DNA of 64,000 nucleotides, from the NCBI GenBank assembly GCA_016712415.1, contig JADJRC010000047.1:62001-126000 (forward strand), in the 5' to 3' direction. This DNA is from Lewinellaceae bacterium. Its GTDB lineage: Bacteria > Bacteroidota > Bacteroidia > Chitinophagales > Saprospiraceae. The notes beneath the pieces are model-generated. The model made no database searches and had not been told where the DNA came from. It saw only the letters and a program-made list of their open reading frames with translations. Shown piece by piece: positions 50,245 through 59,812 of the stretch. Position numbers and translations under genes: made by a program. Within the stretch, counting starts at the first letter, position 1. The number at the start of each line of letters is the position of its first letter.

Positions 50245-50952
50245 TTAACCCAATAAGGCCCGATAGGCCAATGCCCCGCAAATGCCGCCCAGGATGGGTG
50301 CAACGACGGGTATCCAGGCATAACCCCAATCCGAGTCGCCTTTCCCGGGTACCGGCAATATGGCATGCATGATCCGCGGACCAAGATCACGCGCAGGATT
50401 GATGGCATAACCGGTGGTGCCGCCGAGCGAATGGCCGATCGCAAGGATAAGCGCACCCACTACAAGGGGGTTAAGGCCCTCGGCAAAGTTGTTGGCGCCG
50501 ATGGCGGAAAGCCCGAACAGGAGCACAAAAGTGCCAAGGAACTCGCTGATAACATTTCCCGGGGTGTGTCGCACGGCAGGCGCCGTACAAAACACGGCCA
50601 GTTTTGCAGCAGGATCAGTGGTGCGTTCCCAGTGTGGCAGATAGTGCAGGTAAACCAGGGCCGCCCCCAGCATGGCGCCCAAAAACTGCGCGAGAAGATA
50701 TAAAGGCACGTCTGCCCAGGCAAACTGACCCGTTACCGCCAAAGCAATCGTTACTGCGGGGTTGATGTGCGCACCGCTGATGCGTCCTGCGGCGTAAATG
50801 GCAAAGGTGACTGCGAGGGCCCAGCCGATAGTAATGACCAGCCAGCCGGAATTTTCGTTCTTGGTGCCCTTCAGCACTACGCCGGCAACGACCCCGTTAC
50901 CCATAAGGATCAACAAGGCTGTTCCGAGGAATTCGGCGAGGAAAGTGTTCAT
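50245..50952 (-). CDS. glpF: Glycerol facilitator (aquaglyceroporin)
   Basis: This 235-residue MIP-family channel lets glycerol diffuse into the cell. Both NPA boxes are present: GAHINPAVTIALAVTG and GYAINPARDLGPR, where the Asp in NPARD is typical of glycerol channels rather than water channels. Six transmembrane helices and two half-helices fit the length, starting MNTFLAEFLGTALLILMGNGVVAG. The earlier ATG at 50970 adds MINYLI and is not needed. It is flanked by glpD upstream and the HisRS-like gene downstream on the same strand, consistent with a glycerol-use operon. Confidence 0.94.
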   Translation of the reverse strand: MNTFLAEFLGTALLILMGNGVVAGVVLKGTKNENSGWLVITIGWALAVTFAIYAAGRISGAHINPAVTIALAVTGQFAWADVPLYLLAQFLGAMLGAALVYLHYLPHWERTTDPAAKLAVFCTAPAVRHTPGNVISEFLGTFVLLFGLSAIGANNFAEGLNPLVVGALILAIGHSLGGTTGYAINPARDLGPRIMHAILPVPGKGDSDWGYAWIPVVAPILGGICGALAYRALLG

Positions 50953-51002
50953 AATCAGGTAGTTTATCAAATGGCAATGTGTGTGAATTGCGTTTCAGGT
51001 TT

Positions 51003-52634
51003 TCAGGCCTGCGACCTTTGGATAAAGGTTGCGATCAATTCCATATATGCCGCTGCATGCGCCGTCTTTTCCTGCGCGGTCCAGCCCAACTCGTCGCCCA
51101 TGAGCGCGGATACGCCGGGCGCCGCAGCCATCGCGGCATTCCAGTCGCTGATTTCCAGCCTGATCCTGCGCGCCAGAAAATCCCGCACCGTGCAGGCCAT
51201 TTCGTATCGCGCCGCATATACCACTTCTGCCTTGATAAACGGCATGTCCGGCAGTATGGGCTCCATTAATTCTGGTTGTTGCTGCCCGATTGCCGACACC
51301 CGGATGGCGCGCGATCCGTATTTCAGCGTCAAATGTTGTGAAATATCGTCATTCAATCCCTGATCGGTCAATTGTTTTTTTATCCGGTCAAAATCAAAGT
51401 CCTCTGCTCCGGCCAGCAGGTGCGAACCGGTCTGGCATGCCTTCTCCACACCAAGTCGGTTACATACTGCATCAATAGCGTCTTTGGCCATCAGGCGGTA
51501 GGTGGTCCATTTGCCGCCAAGCAGACTGAACAAGCCGCTTTCGGTATCCCGTTCCACTTCGTGGTCGCGCAAAAGGGTTTTGGTTTGTTTGTTTACGGCG
51601 GCAATAAGTGGCCGCAGTCCCCCGAAGCCGGAGCGGACCAGATTTCTGTCGAGTGGTTTTGCAACAAAAGGCTGAAGCGTTTCCAGCAGGAATTCAACTT
51701 CTGCGGCCTCCAGAACGGGTTCTTCTGTGGAATTCAGGACGTCATTATCGGTAGTGCCCAGCAACAACCTCCCTTCAAAAGGAATGGCAAATACAACCCT
51801 GCCGTCTTTAGTTTTGGGTATCAGCAGGGCGTCGCGGCTGTCCAACACATCGAGAGGAAGCACCACATGGACGCATTTTGAGGGCCGGATACGGGCAGTC
51901 AAGGCCGGATTGGCCATCATGCGAATCCGGTCGGCATGCGGGCCGGTGCAGTTGAGGAATACCTTTGATCTGATCCGAACCCGGCCATTTGACAACGTGT
52001 CGCGAACGACAGCCGCCTGAAGGCCACCCGCCATATCTTTTTCAAAATCAACGACCTGCGCATGGTTGACCACTATTGCACCGGCTTCTGCAGCACTCTG
52101 CACGAGCGCCAGGCAATAACGCGCATCATCCAGTTGCCCGTCGTAATACAACACAGCGCTGTGAATATTTCGGCTGAGGCCGGGCACCCTTGCCAGGGTA
52201 TCCGCTTTGGACAGCCAGCGACTGCCCTGCAGGGTATCGCTGCCCGAGGCAAACCAGTCGTACAACTTTAGTCCGATCGAAAAATAAAGCCCTTCCAGCC
52301 ATGTAGATACCGGTGTTATCAACCCCAGTTCGTGTGCCAGATGCGGGGCATTATGCAGCACAATATGCCGTTCTTCCAGTCCGTGCCTGACCTGGCGCAA
52401 CTGCGCAAAGTCCAGGTTTTTGAACGCCTGTTCTAGGTAGCGCACCCCACCGTGGATCAATTTTGTGCTCCTGGAAGACGTCTCGGAGGCAAAATCGTCT
52501 TGCTCGATCAAGACTACCTTCAGGCCACGCAAAGCCGCATCAAGCGCCGATCCTGTACCCGATGCTCCCCCTCCAACAATACACAGGTCAAACGTTTCAT
52601 GTCCGATTGATTCAAGGTGCTTTGCTCTGTCCAT
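51003..52634 (-). CDS. glpD: FAD-dependent glycerol-3-phosphate dehydrogenase
   Basis: This enzyme oxidises sn-glycerol 3-phosphate to dihydroxyacetone phosphate and passes electrons to quinone. From ATG 52634 the protein is 543 residues. It begins with the FAD loop DLCIVGGGASGTGSALDAALRGLKVVLIEQDDFASETSSRSTKLIHGGVRYLE, the GlpD signature. The C-terminal cap contains WTTYRLMAKDAIDAV, and a helical tail (RDFLARRIRLEISDWNAAM) matches the family end. The frame extends to a start at 52757, but that part overlaps galE and is not used. It precedes glpF by 50 bases and follows galE by 10 bases. Confidence 0.95.
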   Translation of the reverse strand: MDRAKHLESIGHETFDLCIVGGGASGTGSALDAALRGLKVVLIEQDDFASETSSRSTKLIHGGVRYLEQAFKNLDFAQLRQVRHGLEERHIVLHNAPHLAHELGLITPVSTWLEGLYFSIGLKLYDWFASGSDTLQGSRWLSKADTLARVPGLSRNIHSAVLYYDGQLDDARYCLALVQSAAEAGAIVVNHAQVVDFEKDMAGGLQAAVVRDTLSNGRVRIRSKVFLNCTGPHADRIRMMANPALTARIRPSKCVHVVLPLDVLDSRDALLIPKTKDGRVVFAIPFEGRLLLGTTDNDVLNSTEEPVLEAAEVEFLLETLQPFVAKPLDRNLVRSGFGGLRPLIAAVNKQTKTLLRDHEVERDTESGLFSLLGGKWTTYRLMAKDAIDAVCNRLGVEKACQTGSHLLAGAEDFDFDRIKKQLTDQGLNDDISQHLTLKYGSRAIRVSAIGQQQPELMEPILPDMPFIKAEVVYAARYEMACTVRDFLARRIRLEISDWNAAMAAAPGVSALMGDELGWTAQEKTAHAAAYMELIATFIQRSQA

Positions 52635-52644
52635 AAAGACGATA

Positions 52645-53664
52645 TTAACCTCCCGTTGCCAGACTTTGTTGCCAGCGCCAGGCGTCTTCCAGGGCTTCGC
52701 GCATGGTTCTCTGTGCTGTCCAGCCCAGGTGTTTTTCAATCTTGGAAACATCGGCATACAGCGAGGTCACATCGCCCGAACGGCGGTCTCCAAACCGGTA
52801 TTGCAGGGGTTTCCCGCTGATATTTTCGAAGGTCCGGATAATTTCCAGTACACTGTTTGCCTTGCCGGTGCCGATATTGAATACGTCGTAAAAGGTATTC
52901 GAGGGGTAATTCATCAGGTATTGCAAGGCCACGACATGTGCCTCTGCCAGGTCCATCACATGGATAAAATCGCGCAGGCAGGTGCCATCTGGCGTCGGAT
53001 AGTCGTCGCCGAAAACGGTCAGCGCAGGGCGTAGCCCCGCAGCCGTTTGAGTAATGTAGGGCACGAGGTTGTTTGGAACCCCTAGCGGCAATTCGCCGAT
53101 ATACGCGGAAGGATGCGCTCCGATAGGGTTGAAATAACGCAGTGAGGTTGATTTTAAAGATTTCTCAGCCAATGCAATATCGCGCAGGATCTCTTCTCCG
53201 ATTTGTTTGGTGTTGCCGTAAACAGACATAGCAACAGGAATGGGCGCATCTTCGGTTGCAGGCAATGCCGCAGCCTGACCATATACGGTAGCCGAAGAAG
53301 AAAAGATCAGGTTGGATATTTCACATTCCATCATCGACCGGGTAAGGACGATCAGGGAATTGAGGTTGTTGTCGTAATATTTCAAGGGTTCCTGCATGGA
53401 TTCGCCCACAGACTTAAACGCCGCAAAGTGAATGACGCCGGATATCTGTTCCTCCTTGAGGATTCGCCGGACCACCTGTGCATCGCAGCAGTTCTCGGCG
53501 TAGTACCGGGGAATATAACCCATGATTTTCTCCAGCCCTTTCAGGGTGCGAATTTCAGAATTGGAAAAATCATCAAGAATAACCGGGTTGAAGCCCGCTG
53601 TCGAAAGCGCAACTACCGTATGAGAGCCTATAAAACCGGCGCCTCCCGTCACGAGAATATTCAT
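52645..53664 (-). CDS. galE: UDP-glucose 4-epimerase
   Basis: This 339-residue short-chain dehydrogenase-type epimerase interconverts UDP-glucose and UDP-galactose. The NAD loop is MNILVTGGAGFIGSHTVVAL. The active-site pair is in VYGNTKQIGEEIL (YxxxK), with SSSATVYG before it. GalE hallmarks TCLRDFIHVMDLAEAHVVAL and FNIGTGKANSVLEIIRTFENISGK are also present. It is the first gene of the minus-strand galE-glpD-glpF run, spaced only 10 bases from glpD, although its function is not obviously tied to glycerol. Upstream lies a 520-base gap with a possible small ORF. Confidence 0.95.
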   Translation of the reverse strand: MNILVTGGAGFIGSHTVVALSTAGFNPVILDDFSNSEIRTLKGLEKIMGYIPRYYAENCCDAQVVRRILKEEQISGVIHFAAFKSVGESMQEPLKYYDNNLNSLIVLTRSMMECEISNLIFSSSATVYGQAAALPATEDAPIPVAMSVYGNTKQIGEEILRDIALAEKSLKSTSLRYFNPIGAHPSAYIGELPLGVPNNLVPYITQTAAGLRPALTVFGDDYPTPDGTCLRDFIHVMDLAEAHVVALQYLMNYPSNTFYDVFNIGTGKANSVLEIIRTFENISGKPLQYRFGDRRSGDVTSLYADVSKIEKHLGWTAQRTMREALEDAWRWQQSLATGG

Positions 53665-53980
53665 AAAACGCGATTAGATGATGTTTTTTGTTTTGATAAA
53701 ACCATCTTCGCCGCAAAGAACGTAAAGTGCGGTAGTTTGCGTACACCCCACACTTTCTAATTATTCTCCATAACCGGGGAAATGACGAAATCAGGCAGTG
53801 CATGACCCTGGCAAAGGCTGCATTTCTGAAAGAAAACAGACTTGAATAAAACGGGATGTATACTCAAAGTAAGTTGGTTTGTGAAAACAAACCTGTATGA
53901 TGCATTGATTTTCAATGCACTGCAATTCTGCAAATGTTTAAACTCGGAGAATACTGTATAGTTTTGTTTTGGAAACGGCC

Positions 53981-54076
53981 TCAATCTTCCTCTGTATCGG
54001 GCTTTGGTCGATCGCCCGACAGGCCGTAAACAGCGGTGGCAGAAAGTGTAAGGAATAAAATCAGATAAGTAATCAT
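53981..54076 (-). CDS. Possible 31-residue single-helix membrane peptide
   Basis: The 520-base gap between galE and fmt (53665-54184) is AT-rich and has no tRNA or clear terminator. On the minus strand, ATG 54076 opens a small frame: an N-terminal hydrophobic helix (MITYLILFLTLSATAVYG) followed by an acidic tail (LSGDRPKPDTEED). The plan (a helix and a short charged tail) is typical of small bacterial membrane proteins, but length alone makes it uncertain. No family identified. The remainder of the gap shows nothing I can support. Confidence 0.35.
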   Translation of the reverse strand: MITYLILFLTLSATAVYGLSGDRPKPDTEED

Positions 54077-54184
54077 GAGGGTCAGGCTTGTGTAATTCGA
54101 TTTCCGGATGTGCAAAAGAACGGCGGAATAACAGTTTCGTTTTACCGTTAATGTTAAATCAACATAAATTGTGCCACTGCTGGT

Positions 54185-55096
54185 TTATACCCGGTAACCG
54201 TTGAGAAAATCGCGGACAGACATGCGCTTTTTCCCTTCGAGTTGCAATTCCAGAATCTGGACATATCCATCGGTGGTGCTCACGCGCAGGTAGTTTTTGC
54301 CGTCGGAACTAAATACGCCCGGAGTACCGGAGCCCGGCTGGATGTCTTTGAGTGAACGCAATATCTTGAGTGTTTTACCATCCAGTTTCGTCCAGGCGCC
54401 CGGAACGGGACTAAGGCCGCGGATGAAATTGTGCACCTTTGCTGCAGGCTGGTTGAAATCAATTTCGCAGGTGTCGCTAAATATTTTTGGTGCGTGGGTT
54501 GCGGCAGTATCGGCCTGGGGCATGGGCTTTGCTTCACCCGATTCAATGGCCCTGACCGATTTTAAAACCAGGTTCGCACCAAGCAACATCATGCGGTCGT
54601 GCAACTCGCCGGCCGTCTCGTTTTCGCCAATGGAAATACGTTCCTGGTACAGCAGGTCGCCGGTATCGATCTCGTGTTTCAGTAAAAAGGTGGTCAGACC
54701 GGTTTCGGTCTCTCCGTTGATAATAGCCCAGTTGATCGGCGCAGCGCCCCTGTATCTGGGCAACAGCGAGCCGTGCAGGTTCATGGTACCCAGAGGGGGC
54801 ATATTCCAGACGACTTCGGGCAACATTCTGAAGGCCACCACAATTTGAAGGTCTGCCTTCAGCGACCGAAGCGTCTCCAAAAACTCCGGGTTTTTAAGTT
54901 TCTCCGGTTGCAGCACACGCAGGCCCCTTGCCAATGCAAATTTTTTGACCGCGGATTGTTGTACGCCTAGTCGTCCGCCGGGCTTGTCCGGAGAAGTGAT
55001 AACAGCGGAAATATCATAGCCCTGATCGCACAGGATTTCAAGAGACGGCACGGCAAATTCGGGTGTGCCCATGTAAATGATGCTCAGTTTCTTCAT
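54185..55096 (-). CDS. fmt: Methionyl-tRNA formyltransferase
   Basis: This enzyme formylates initiator Met-tRNA using 10-formyltetrahydrofolate. The 303-residue protein starts MKKLSIIYMGTPEFAVPSLEIL. The catalytic residues are Asn106 and His108 (TMNLHGSLLPRYRGAAPINWA) and Asp144 (LLKHEIDTGDLLY). The C-terminal OB-like domain begins around NFIRGLSPVPGAWTKLDG. Residue spacing equals E. coli Fmt at the active site. ATG 55096 is the natural start. It is divergent from the OmpA-like gene and has no close partner; def is not adjacent. Confidence 0.96.
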   Translation of the reverse strand: MKKLSIIYMGTPEFAVPSLEILCDQGYDISAVITSPDKPGGRLGVQQSAVKKFALARGLRVLQPEKLKNPEFLETLRSLKADLQIVVAFRMLPEVVWNMPPLGTMNLHGSLLPRYRGAAPINWAIINGETETGLTTFLLKHEIDTGDLLYQERISIGENETAGELHDRMMLLGANLVLKSVRAIESGEAKPMPQADTAATHAPKIFSDTCEIDFNQPAAKVHNFIRGLSPVPGAWTKLDGKTLKILRSLKDIQPGSGTPGVFSSDGKNYLRVSTTDGYVQILELQLEGKKRMSVRDFLNGYRV

Positions 55097-55171
55097 TTGT
55101 ATCGCGGCAAATCAATAATAGCGCTCCGTCAGCCGATTGATAAGAAAGCGGGACAAACTTCCAACTCTTTT

Positions 55172-55179
55172 TACTTTTG
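55172..55179 (+). promoter_or_regulatory. Putative -7 promoter element for the OmpA-like gene
   Basis: TACTTTTGTTC matches TAnnTTTG, 34 bases before ATG 55214. The leader between is T-rich. No convincing -33. Confidence 0.42.
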
Positions 55180-55213
55180 TTCAAGTTCTTTTTTTCTAAA
55201 AACCTGATTTACA

Positions 55214-56881
55214 ATGAAAAACATTCTCTTCCTAGCACTTTTGACGGCGCTGCACACTTCGCCTGCACCTGCCTCTGCCCAAACAGTCCTCGAAGGATTT
55301 GTTTTTGAAGAAAACAACCGCGGTTATCTCCGGCAGGTTCAAATCACCGTTTATGCTTTGCCTGATATGATCGTCCGCGCTGAAATTGAATCGGATGAAG
55401 AAGGACACTTCAGCACCCTGCTTCCGCCGGGAGAATACCGGCTGGCGGCCAAAAAAGATGTGTTTTTTGACCGGGAGGAGCGCTTTTCGATAGACACGAA
55501 CAAGGTTTTTCTGAAACTGGAAATGCGCAGAAAGCCCGGATACCTGTTCGACATCACTATCGCCGAGGCACGCGAGAGCCCCGATGTGGTGGTTGATGCC
55601 GTACTTGGCGCTACCATCGAAATCTACAACCGGACAAAAAACAGACCCGAACTGGTGTTGAAAGAATACCCCGAAGCGTTTTTCCAATATACGTTTGAAC
55701 AGGGCAACCATTATACGATGATGATCAGGAAACCCGGATTCCTGGCCAAGCGAATTGAAGTTTACGTGAATATCAAAGGCTGTATTTTGTGTGTCGACGG
55801 CGTACGCACCATGACACCCGGAATCACCGAAAATCTCACAGCCTCCAACACCATGGGCACCCTGTTGTCGAATATCGAACTGGAACGCGCCAGACTCGAC
55901 AAGCGTATTGTCATTCAAAATATTTATTACGACTTCGACAAATGGGATATCCGCCCCGACGCTGCCGAACGCCTTGACAATGTGGTCACACTGATGAACG
56001 ACAACCCCGGTCTATCCGTCGAACTGGGTTCGCACACCGACAGCAGGGGCAATGATGACTATAACATGGACCTCTCTGACAAACGGGCCAGAGCCGCAGT
56101 AGCCTATATCGTCAGCGAAGGCATCGACAGCGTTCGGATCACGGCAAAAGGCTACGGCGAGAGTCAACTGGCCAATCGCTGCAGGAATGGTGTGGAATGT
56201 TCAGAAGCCGAACATCAGCTCAATCGCCGGACCGAACTGCGGATTACCGGCATTTCAGGCGATTCGCTGGAGTATAAGCGGTGGCCAAGCCTGGAACAGA
56301 TCATTTCCGAAGCGTTGCATACAAAGCCGTCCAAAAAGATAACCGCTCCCAAAAAGAGCGTTATACCGAACAGGTCAAGCCCCCAAAAGGCGGAAGTTCG
56401 GTTGCCGTCCAGACAAATGCCTGAAGCGAACAATTCAGTACCCTTGCCAAAGTTGGAAATACCGCAAAAAGAAGATGCGGAAGCAGCACTGGAAGAAGCA
56501 GCACTGGATGAAAACCTCGACGGAGTATTGCTGGCGGAGATGCCGGCCCCTACTCCGGTCAGGCGTATAGCGACAGATGCTACTCCGGCGCCACAGGTTG
56601 ATACGGTCCTGGTAAAGTTGACGGAACTGGCCGGCAATTTCAATGGATTTGCGGTAGAAATTGCCCATTCTGATTCCTTATTGGCTGCAGATTCGCCTGT
56701 TTTTGGACTGTTCACCGAAATTTACTGGCAAAAGGAAGGTGAAAACAACTTTTACTATTTCACCGGCAACTATTCTACCCCGGTCGGCATCAGGCGGTTT
56801 TACAAAAAAACGGTAAAGCCTCAACAGCCCAACGCCAGAATGGTCGTGTTTAAGAAAGGCAAAAAATCCTATTTTGAATAG
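55214..56881 (+). CDS. OmpA-family outer-membrane protein with CarboxypepD_reg-like N-domain
   Basis: This is a 555-residue exported protein. The signal peptide ends PAPASAQ. A beta domain follows (VLEGFVFEENNRGYLRQVQITVYALPD to LPPGEYRLAAKKDVFFDREERFSID), then a second beta segment. An OmpA C-terminal peptidoglycan-binding domain occupies residues about 236-345: IYYDFDKWDIRPDAAERLDNV, VELGSHTDSRGNDDYNMDLSDKRARAAVAYI, ITAKGYGESQ, NRRTELRITG. The remaining 200 residues are linker and a C-terminal domain (TELAGNFNGFAVEIAHSDSL, IYWQKEGENNFYYFTGNYSTPVGIRRFY) of unknown fold, possibly SPOR-like. It probably anchors the envelope to peptidoglycan. It is followed 27 bases later by the hydrolase gene. 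Confidence 0.88.
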   Translation: MKNILFLALLTALHTSPAPASAQTVLEGFVFEENNRGYLRQVQITVYALPDMIVRAEIESDEEGHFSTLLPPGEYRLAAKKDVFFDREERFSIDTNKVFLKLEMRRKPGYLFDITIAEARESPDVVVDAVLGATIEIYNRTKNRPELVLKEYPEAFFQYTFEQGNHYTMMIRKPGFLAKRIEVYVNIKGCILCVDGVRTMTPGITENLTASNTMGTLLSNIELERARLDKRIVIQNIYYDFDKWDIRPDAAERLDNVVTLMNDNPGLSVELGSHTDSRGNDDYNMDLSDKRARAAVAYIVSEGIDSVRITAKGYGESQLANRCRNGVECSEAEHQLNRRTELRITGISGDSLEYKRWPSLEQIISEALHTKPSKKITAPKKSVIPNRSSPQKAEVRLPSRQMPEANNSVPLPKLEIPQKEDAEAALEEAALDENLDGVLLAEMPAPTPVRRIATDATPAPQVDTVLVKLTELAGNFNGFAVEIAHSDSLLAADSPVFGLFTEIYWQKEGENNFYYFTGNYSTPVGIRRFYKKTVKPQQPNARMVVFKKGKKSYFE

Positions 56882-56908
56882 ATATCAATTAACATACGCC
56901 AGCCTCAC

Positions 56909-57730
56909 ATGAATATTTTATCCTGGAAAAACACAACCGGGCTTCAATTGTACGCCGCAGAATGGCCTGTTGAAAAACCCTTATCCGTGATTGCATTCGT
57001 ACACGGACAAAGTGAGCATATCGGTCGGTATGGTCATGTTGCAACCTGGTTCAATAAGCACGGCATTGCCTTTATCGGGTATGACCAGCAGGGATACGGC
57101 AGAAGCGAGGGCAAACGCGGCCATGTCAGCAAACTGGACATGCTGCTCAACGATATCGGATTGATGCTTGACCACACTTCGGCCATGTATCCCGGTGTAC
57201 CTGTCTTCCTGTACGGACATTCGATGGGCGGGCAACTTGTCCTGAACTACGCCCTGCGCAGAAAACCCGTCCTTGCCGGTCTGATCGCAACAGGCCCCTG
57301 GATACGCCTGGCGTTCCAGCCTCCTGCCTTGAAACTGCTGGCGGCGAAAATTCTGAAAAATATCACCCCGGCGCTTACCCTGCCTACCGAACTGGCGGTA
57401 CATTTTCTCTCCAGGGATGAGGCGGTGGTGCGCGCCTACACCAATGACCCTCTGGTACACGGCCAGTTGAGTGTTGTCGCCGGCATGGAGCTACTCGACG
57501 GCGCCAACTGGCTCGACCAATATGAGGGCCCGATTGAAATACCCCTGTTGCTGATGCATGGCGGGGCAGACAAACTCACTTCACCGGAAGCGACAAAGGC
57601 TTTTAGCGAAAGGGTAAAAGGGCGCGTTGAGCACAAAGAGTGGAACGACCTGTACCACGAAATACACAATGAACCGGAGCAGGAGCAGGTATTCGAATAC
57701 ACCCTGCACTGGATGAATGAAGTCCTTTAA
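56909..57730 (+). CDS. Alpha/beta hydrolase (monoacylglycerol lipase-like)
   Basis: This 273-residue serine hydrolase is similar to monoacylglycerol lipases/lysophospholipases. The nucleophile is Ser105 in LYGHSMGGQLVL. The oxyanion strand is AFVHGQSEHIGRYGH, and GYDQQGYGRSEGKRGHVSK is the typical lid-proximal segment. The acid is probably Asp in LMHGGADKLTSPEATKAF, and the His is in DLYHEIHNEPEQ. There is no signal peptide, so it is intracellular, with a glycerolipid substrate likely. It may be cotranscribed with the OmpA-like gene. It is convergent with mltG. Confidence 0.9.
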   Translation: MNILSWKNTTGLQLYAAEWPVEKPLSVIAFVHGQSEHIGRYGHVATWFNKHGIAFIGYDQQGYGRSEGKRGHVSKLDMLLNDIGLMLDHTSAMYPGVPVFLYGHSMGGQLVLNYALRRKPVLAGLIATGPWIRLAFQPPALKLLAAKILKNITPALTLPTELAVHFLSRDEAVVRAYTNDPLVHGQLSVVAGMELLDGANWLDQYEGPIEIPLLLMHGGADKLTSPEATKAFSERVKGRVEHKEWNDLYHEIHNEPEQEQVFEYTLHWMNEVL

Positions 57731-57755
57731 CCGTCAAATACCGCTGGACGGACCA

Positions 57756-58808
57756 CTATAGCCCCCTTTGCTGGCGCACATACGTCTGAAACCGGTCGGC
57801 ATTCACCTTATGCGCCGCAAAGGTTTCCGCAAATACGTGGGTGCCTGATTCATCCGGCCTGGCACAGAAATAAAGGTAGTTGTGCCGCTGGTAATTTAAT
57901 ACCGCGTCGATCGAAGGGATCGAAGCCATACTGATCGGGCCGGGTGGCAGCCCTTTGTACACATATGTATTGTAGGGAGAATCGAAGGTGGTGTGGTACT
58001 CGGTCACGCGGCGGGTTGTGAAATCGCGCGTGGCAAAAACGCTGGTAGGGTCTGCCTGGAGCCGCATGCCAATTTTCAGGCGATTAAGGTAAACGCCGGC
58101 GATGGTTGGTTTTTCGACATTGGCGTTGGTTTCACGCTCAACAATAGACGCCAGGGTATACACCTGGGATTCTGTCAGGCCGAGGCTTTGGGCTTTCGAC
58201 CGGCGGTTGTTCTTGTCCCAAAAAGCGTCGTGTTCTTTCAGCATGCGGGTGACGAAACTTTTGGCATCCGTATTCCAGTACATTTCATAGGTATTGGGAA
58301 TAAACGCCGAAATAAGCGTTTCCCGGGTATACCGGATCGTGCCCAGGAAAGATTCGTCACGGAACGTGTTGATCAGCGACAGTGAATCGGCTTCGATAAA
58401 TTGCGACACCTTTCCCGCCACTTCCTCCGGAAGGCGTTCGTTGTTGAGCACAAGGCGTACGGGCGCCTGCTCGCCAGTGCGCAGGTGCTGAATGAGTTGG
58501 CGGTTGGTCCATCCGGGTTGAATTTCAAATCTGCCGGCCCGCATTTTATCCCGTTTGTATTTCATTTTTTCCGCCAGCCACCGGAAATCCGTTTCATTTT
58601 GGATAAAGCCGCCTTCGTGCAGTATCCGGACAACTTTATCAAATGAAGAGCCGGTAGGAATACAAACGAACTGGTTGCGCACCTGATCGGGAACCCCGGA
58701 AAAATAGATTGACTTGATCGGCTGCCAGGCAAAATACCCGCCGGCAAGAACGATTGCCAGCAGAAACAAAAGCAAATATTTTAACCGGGAAGATTTTTTC
58801 GATGCCAT
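57756..58808 (-). CDS. mltG: Endolytic murein transglycosylase
   Basis: This inner-membrane enzyme (YceG/MltG) cleaves nascent glycan strands and so helps set their length. From ATG 58808 the protein is 350 residues with an N-terminal membrane anchor (LKYLLLFLLAIVLAGGYFAW). A LysM-like segment (FVCIPTGSSFDKVVRILHEGGFI) follows, then the catalytic domain with IPNTYEMYWNT, LASIVERETNANVEKPTIAGVYLNRL (catalytic Glu) and LQADPTSVFA, and NTYVYKGLPPGPISMASIPSIDAVL. A longer start at 58913 would overlap the promoter-like motif. It is downstream of panB on the same strand. Confidence 0.94.
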   Translation of the reverse strand: MASKKSSRLKYLLLFLLAIVLAGGYFAWQPIKSIYFSGVPDQVRNQFVCIPTGSSFDKVVRILHEGGFIQNETDFRWLAEKMKYKRDKMRAGRFEIQPGWTNRQLIQHLRTGEQAPVRLVLNNERLPEEVAGKVSQFIEADSLSLINTFRDESFLGTIRYTRETLISAFIPNTYEMYWNTDAKSFVTRMLKEHDAFWDKNNRRSKAQSLGLTESQVYTLASIVERETNANVEKPTIAGVYLNRLKIGMRLQADPTSVFATRDFTTRRVTEYHTTFDSPYNTYVYKGLPPGPISMASIPSIDAVLNYQRHNYLYFCARPDESGTHVFAETFAAHKVNADRFQTYVRQQRGL

Positions 58809-58894
58809 GCTAGTGAGCCGTATTGGTTTTGGCCGGAAAGTGTTTACAGTTGGAATAGTTAGCATATGAGGGTGGAGATTATCATAAAACCGCG

Positions 58895-58902
58895 CAAAAA
58901 TA
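58895..58902 (-). promoter_or_regulatory. Putative -7 promoter element for mltG
   Basis: The minus strand reads TATTTTTGCGCGG, matching TAnnTTTG, 86 bases before the mltG ATG, in the gap after panB. Confidence 0.33.
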
Positions 58903-58936
58903 CATTGTTGCACGTTTGGAAAAACGCTCCCGGCGC

Positions 58937-59755
58937 TTAATATTGTTCATTGTCACCGGGAAAATTTTTATCCTTCACGTCTTTGATATAAGACTTGGTC
59001 GCTTTACCGATCTCGTCGAACAACTCCAGGTATCGACGCAGAAAACGCGGCTTGAAATCCTTGGTTATGCCCAACATGTCGTGCGTGACCAGCACCTGCC
59101 CGTCGGCATTTTTTCCGGCGCCGATACCGATAGTGGGTATCTCAAGGCTTTCGGAGACTTCTTTGGACAACTGGGCGGGAATCTTCTCCAGAACAATGGC
59201 AAAGCAGCCCAGTTGCTGCAACAGTTTTGCGTCTTCGCGGAGTTTTTGGGCTTCCATGTCCTCCCTGGCACGCACGGTATACGTCCCGAACTTATAAATG
59301 CTTTGAGGCGTCAGTCCGAGGTGGCCCATCACCGGAATGCCGGCCATCAGAATCCGCTTAATGGATTTTTCCACCTCTGCCCCACCCTCCAGTTTGATCG
59401 CATGCGCGCCCGATTCTTTCATGACACGGATGGCGCTGGACAGTGCAATTTCGGGGTTCGACTGGTAGCTGCCAAACGGGAGGTCGACTACCACCATAGC
59501 CCGCCGCACAGCCCGGACCACGGATTGGGCATGGTAGATCATCTGGTCGAGCGTGATGGGAAGGGTCGTTTCGTGCCCTGCCATCACATTGGATGCCGAG
59601 TCGCCGACCAGCAGAATATCTATCCCCGCTTCATCAAGGATACGGGCCATGGAAAAATCATACGCCGTAAGCATGGCAATTTTTTCCCCGCGGGATTTCA
59701 TGGACTGGATGACATGCGTCGTAACGCGCTTGATTTCGCCGGTTGATGCAGACAT
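58937..59755 (-). CDS. panB: 3-methyl-2-oxobutanoate hydroxymethyltransferase
   Basis: This enzyme makes ketopantoate in pantothenate/coenzyme A synthesis. The 272-residue TIM-barrel protein has IAMLTAYDFSMARILDEAGIDILLVGDSASNVMAGHETTLPITLDQMIYHAQSVVRA with the metal-binding Asp. Other markers are VVDLPFGSYQ, GAHAIKLEGG, IPVMGHLGLTPQSI and IGIGAGKNADGQVLVTHDMLG. It is about the usual length. panC is not adjacent. Upstream on the minus strand, an intrinsic terminator ends a possible transcript from the structured region at 59.9-60.1 kb, so panB likely has its own promoter, which I could not pin down. Confidence 0.95.
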   Translation of the reverse strand: MSASTGEIKRVTTHVIQSMKSRGEKIAMLTAYDFSMARILDEAGIDILLVGDSASNVMAGHETTLPITLDQMIYHAQSVVRAVRRAMVVVDLPFGSYQSNPEIALSSAIRVMKESGAHAIKLEGGAEVEKSIKRILMAGIPVMGHLGLTPQSIYKFGTYTVRAREDMEAQKLREDAKLLQQLGCFAIVLEKIPAQLSKEVSESLEIPTIGIGAGKNADGQVLVTHDMLGITKDFKPRFLRRYLELFDEIGKATKSYIKDVKDKNFPGDNEQY

Positions 59756-59812
59756 AAGAAAAAGAGAAGCTACAGACTGATTGGTGTCGGTTGAAGTGTG
59801 AAAGGTAGGCCT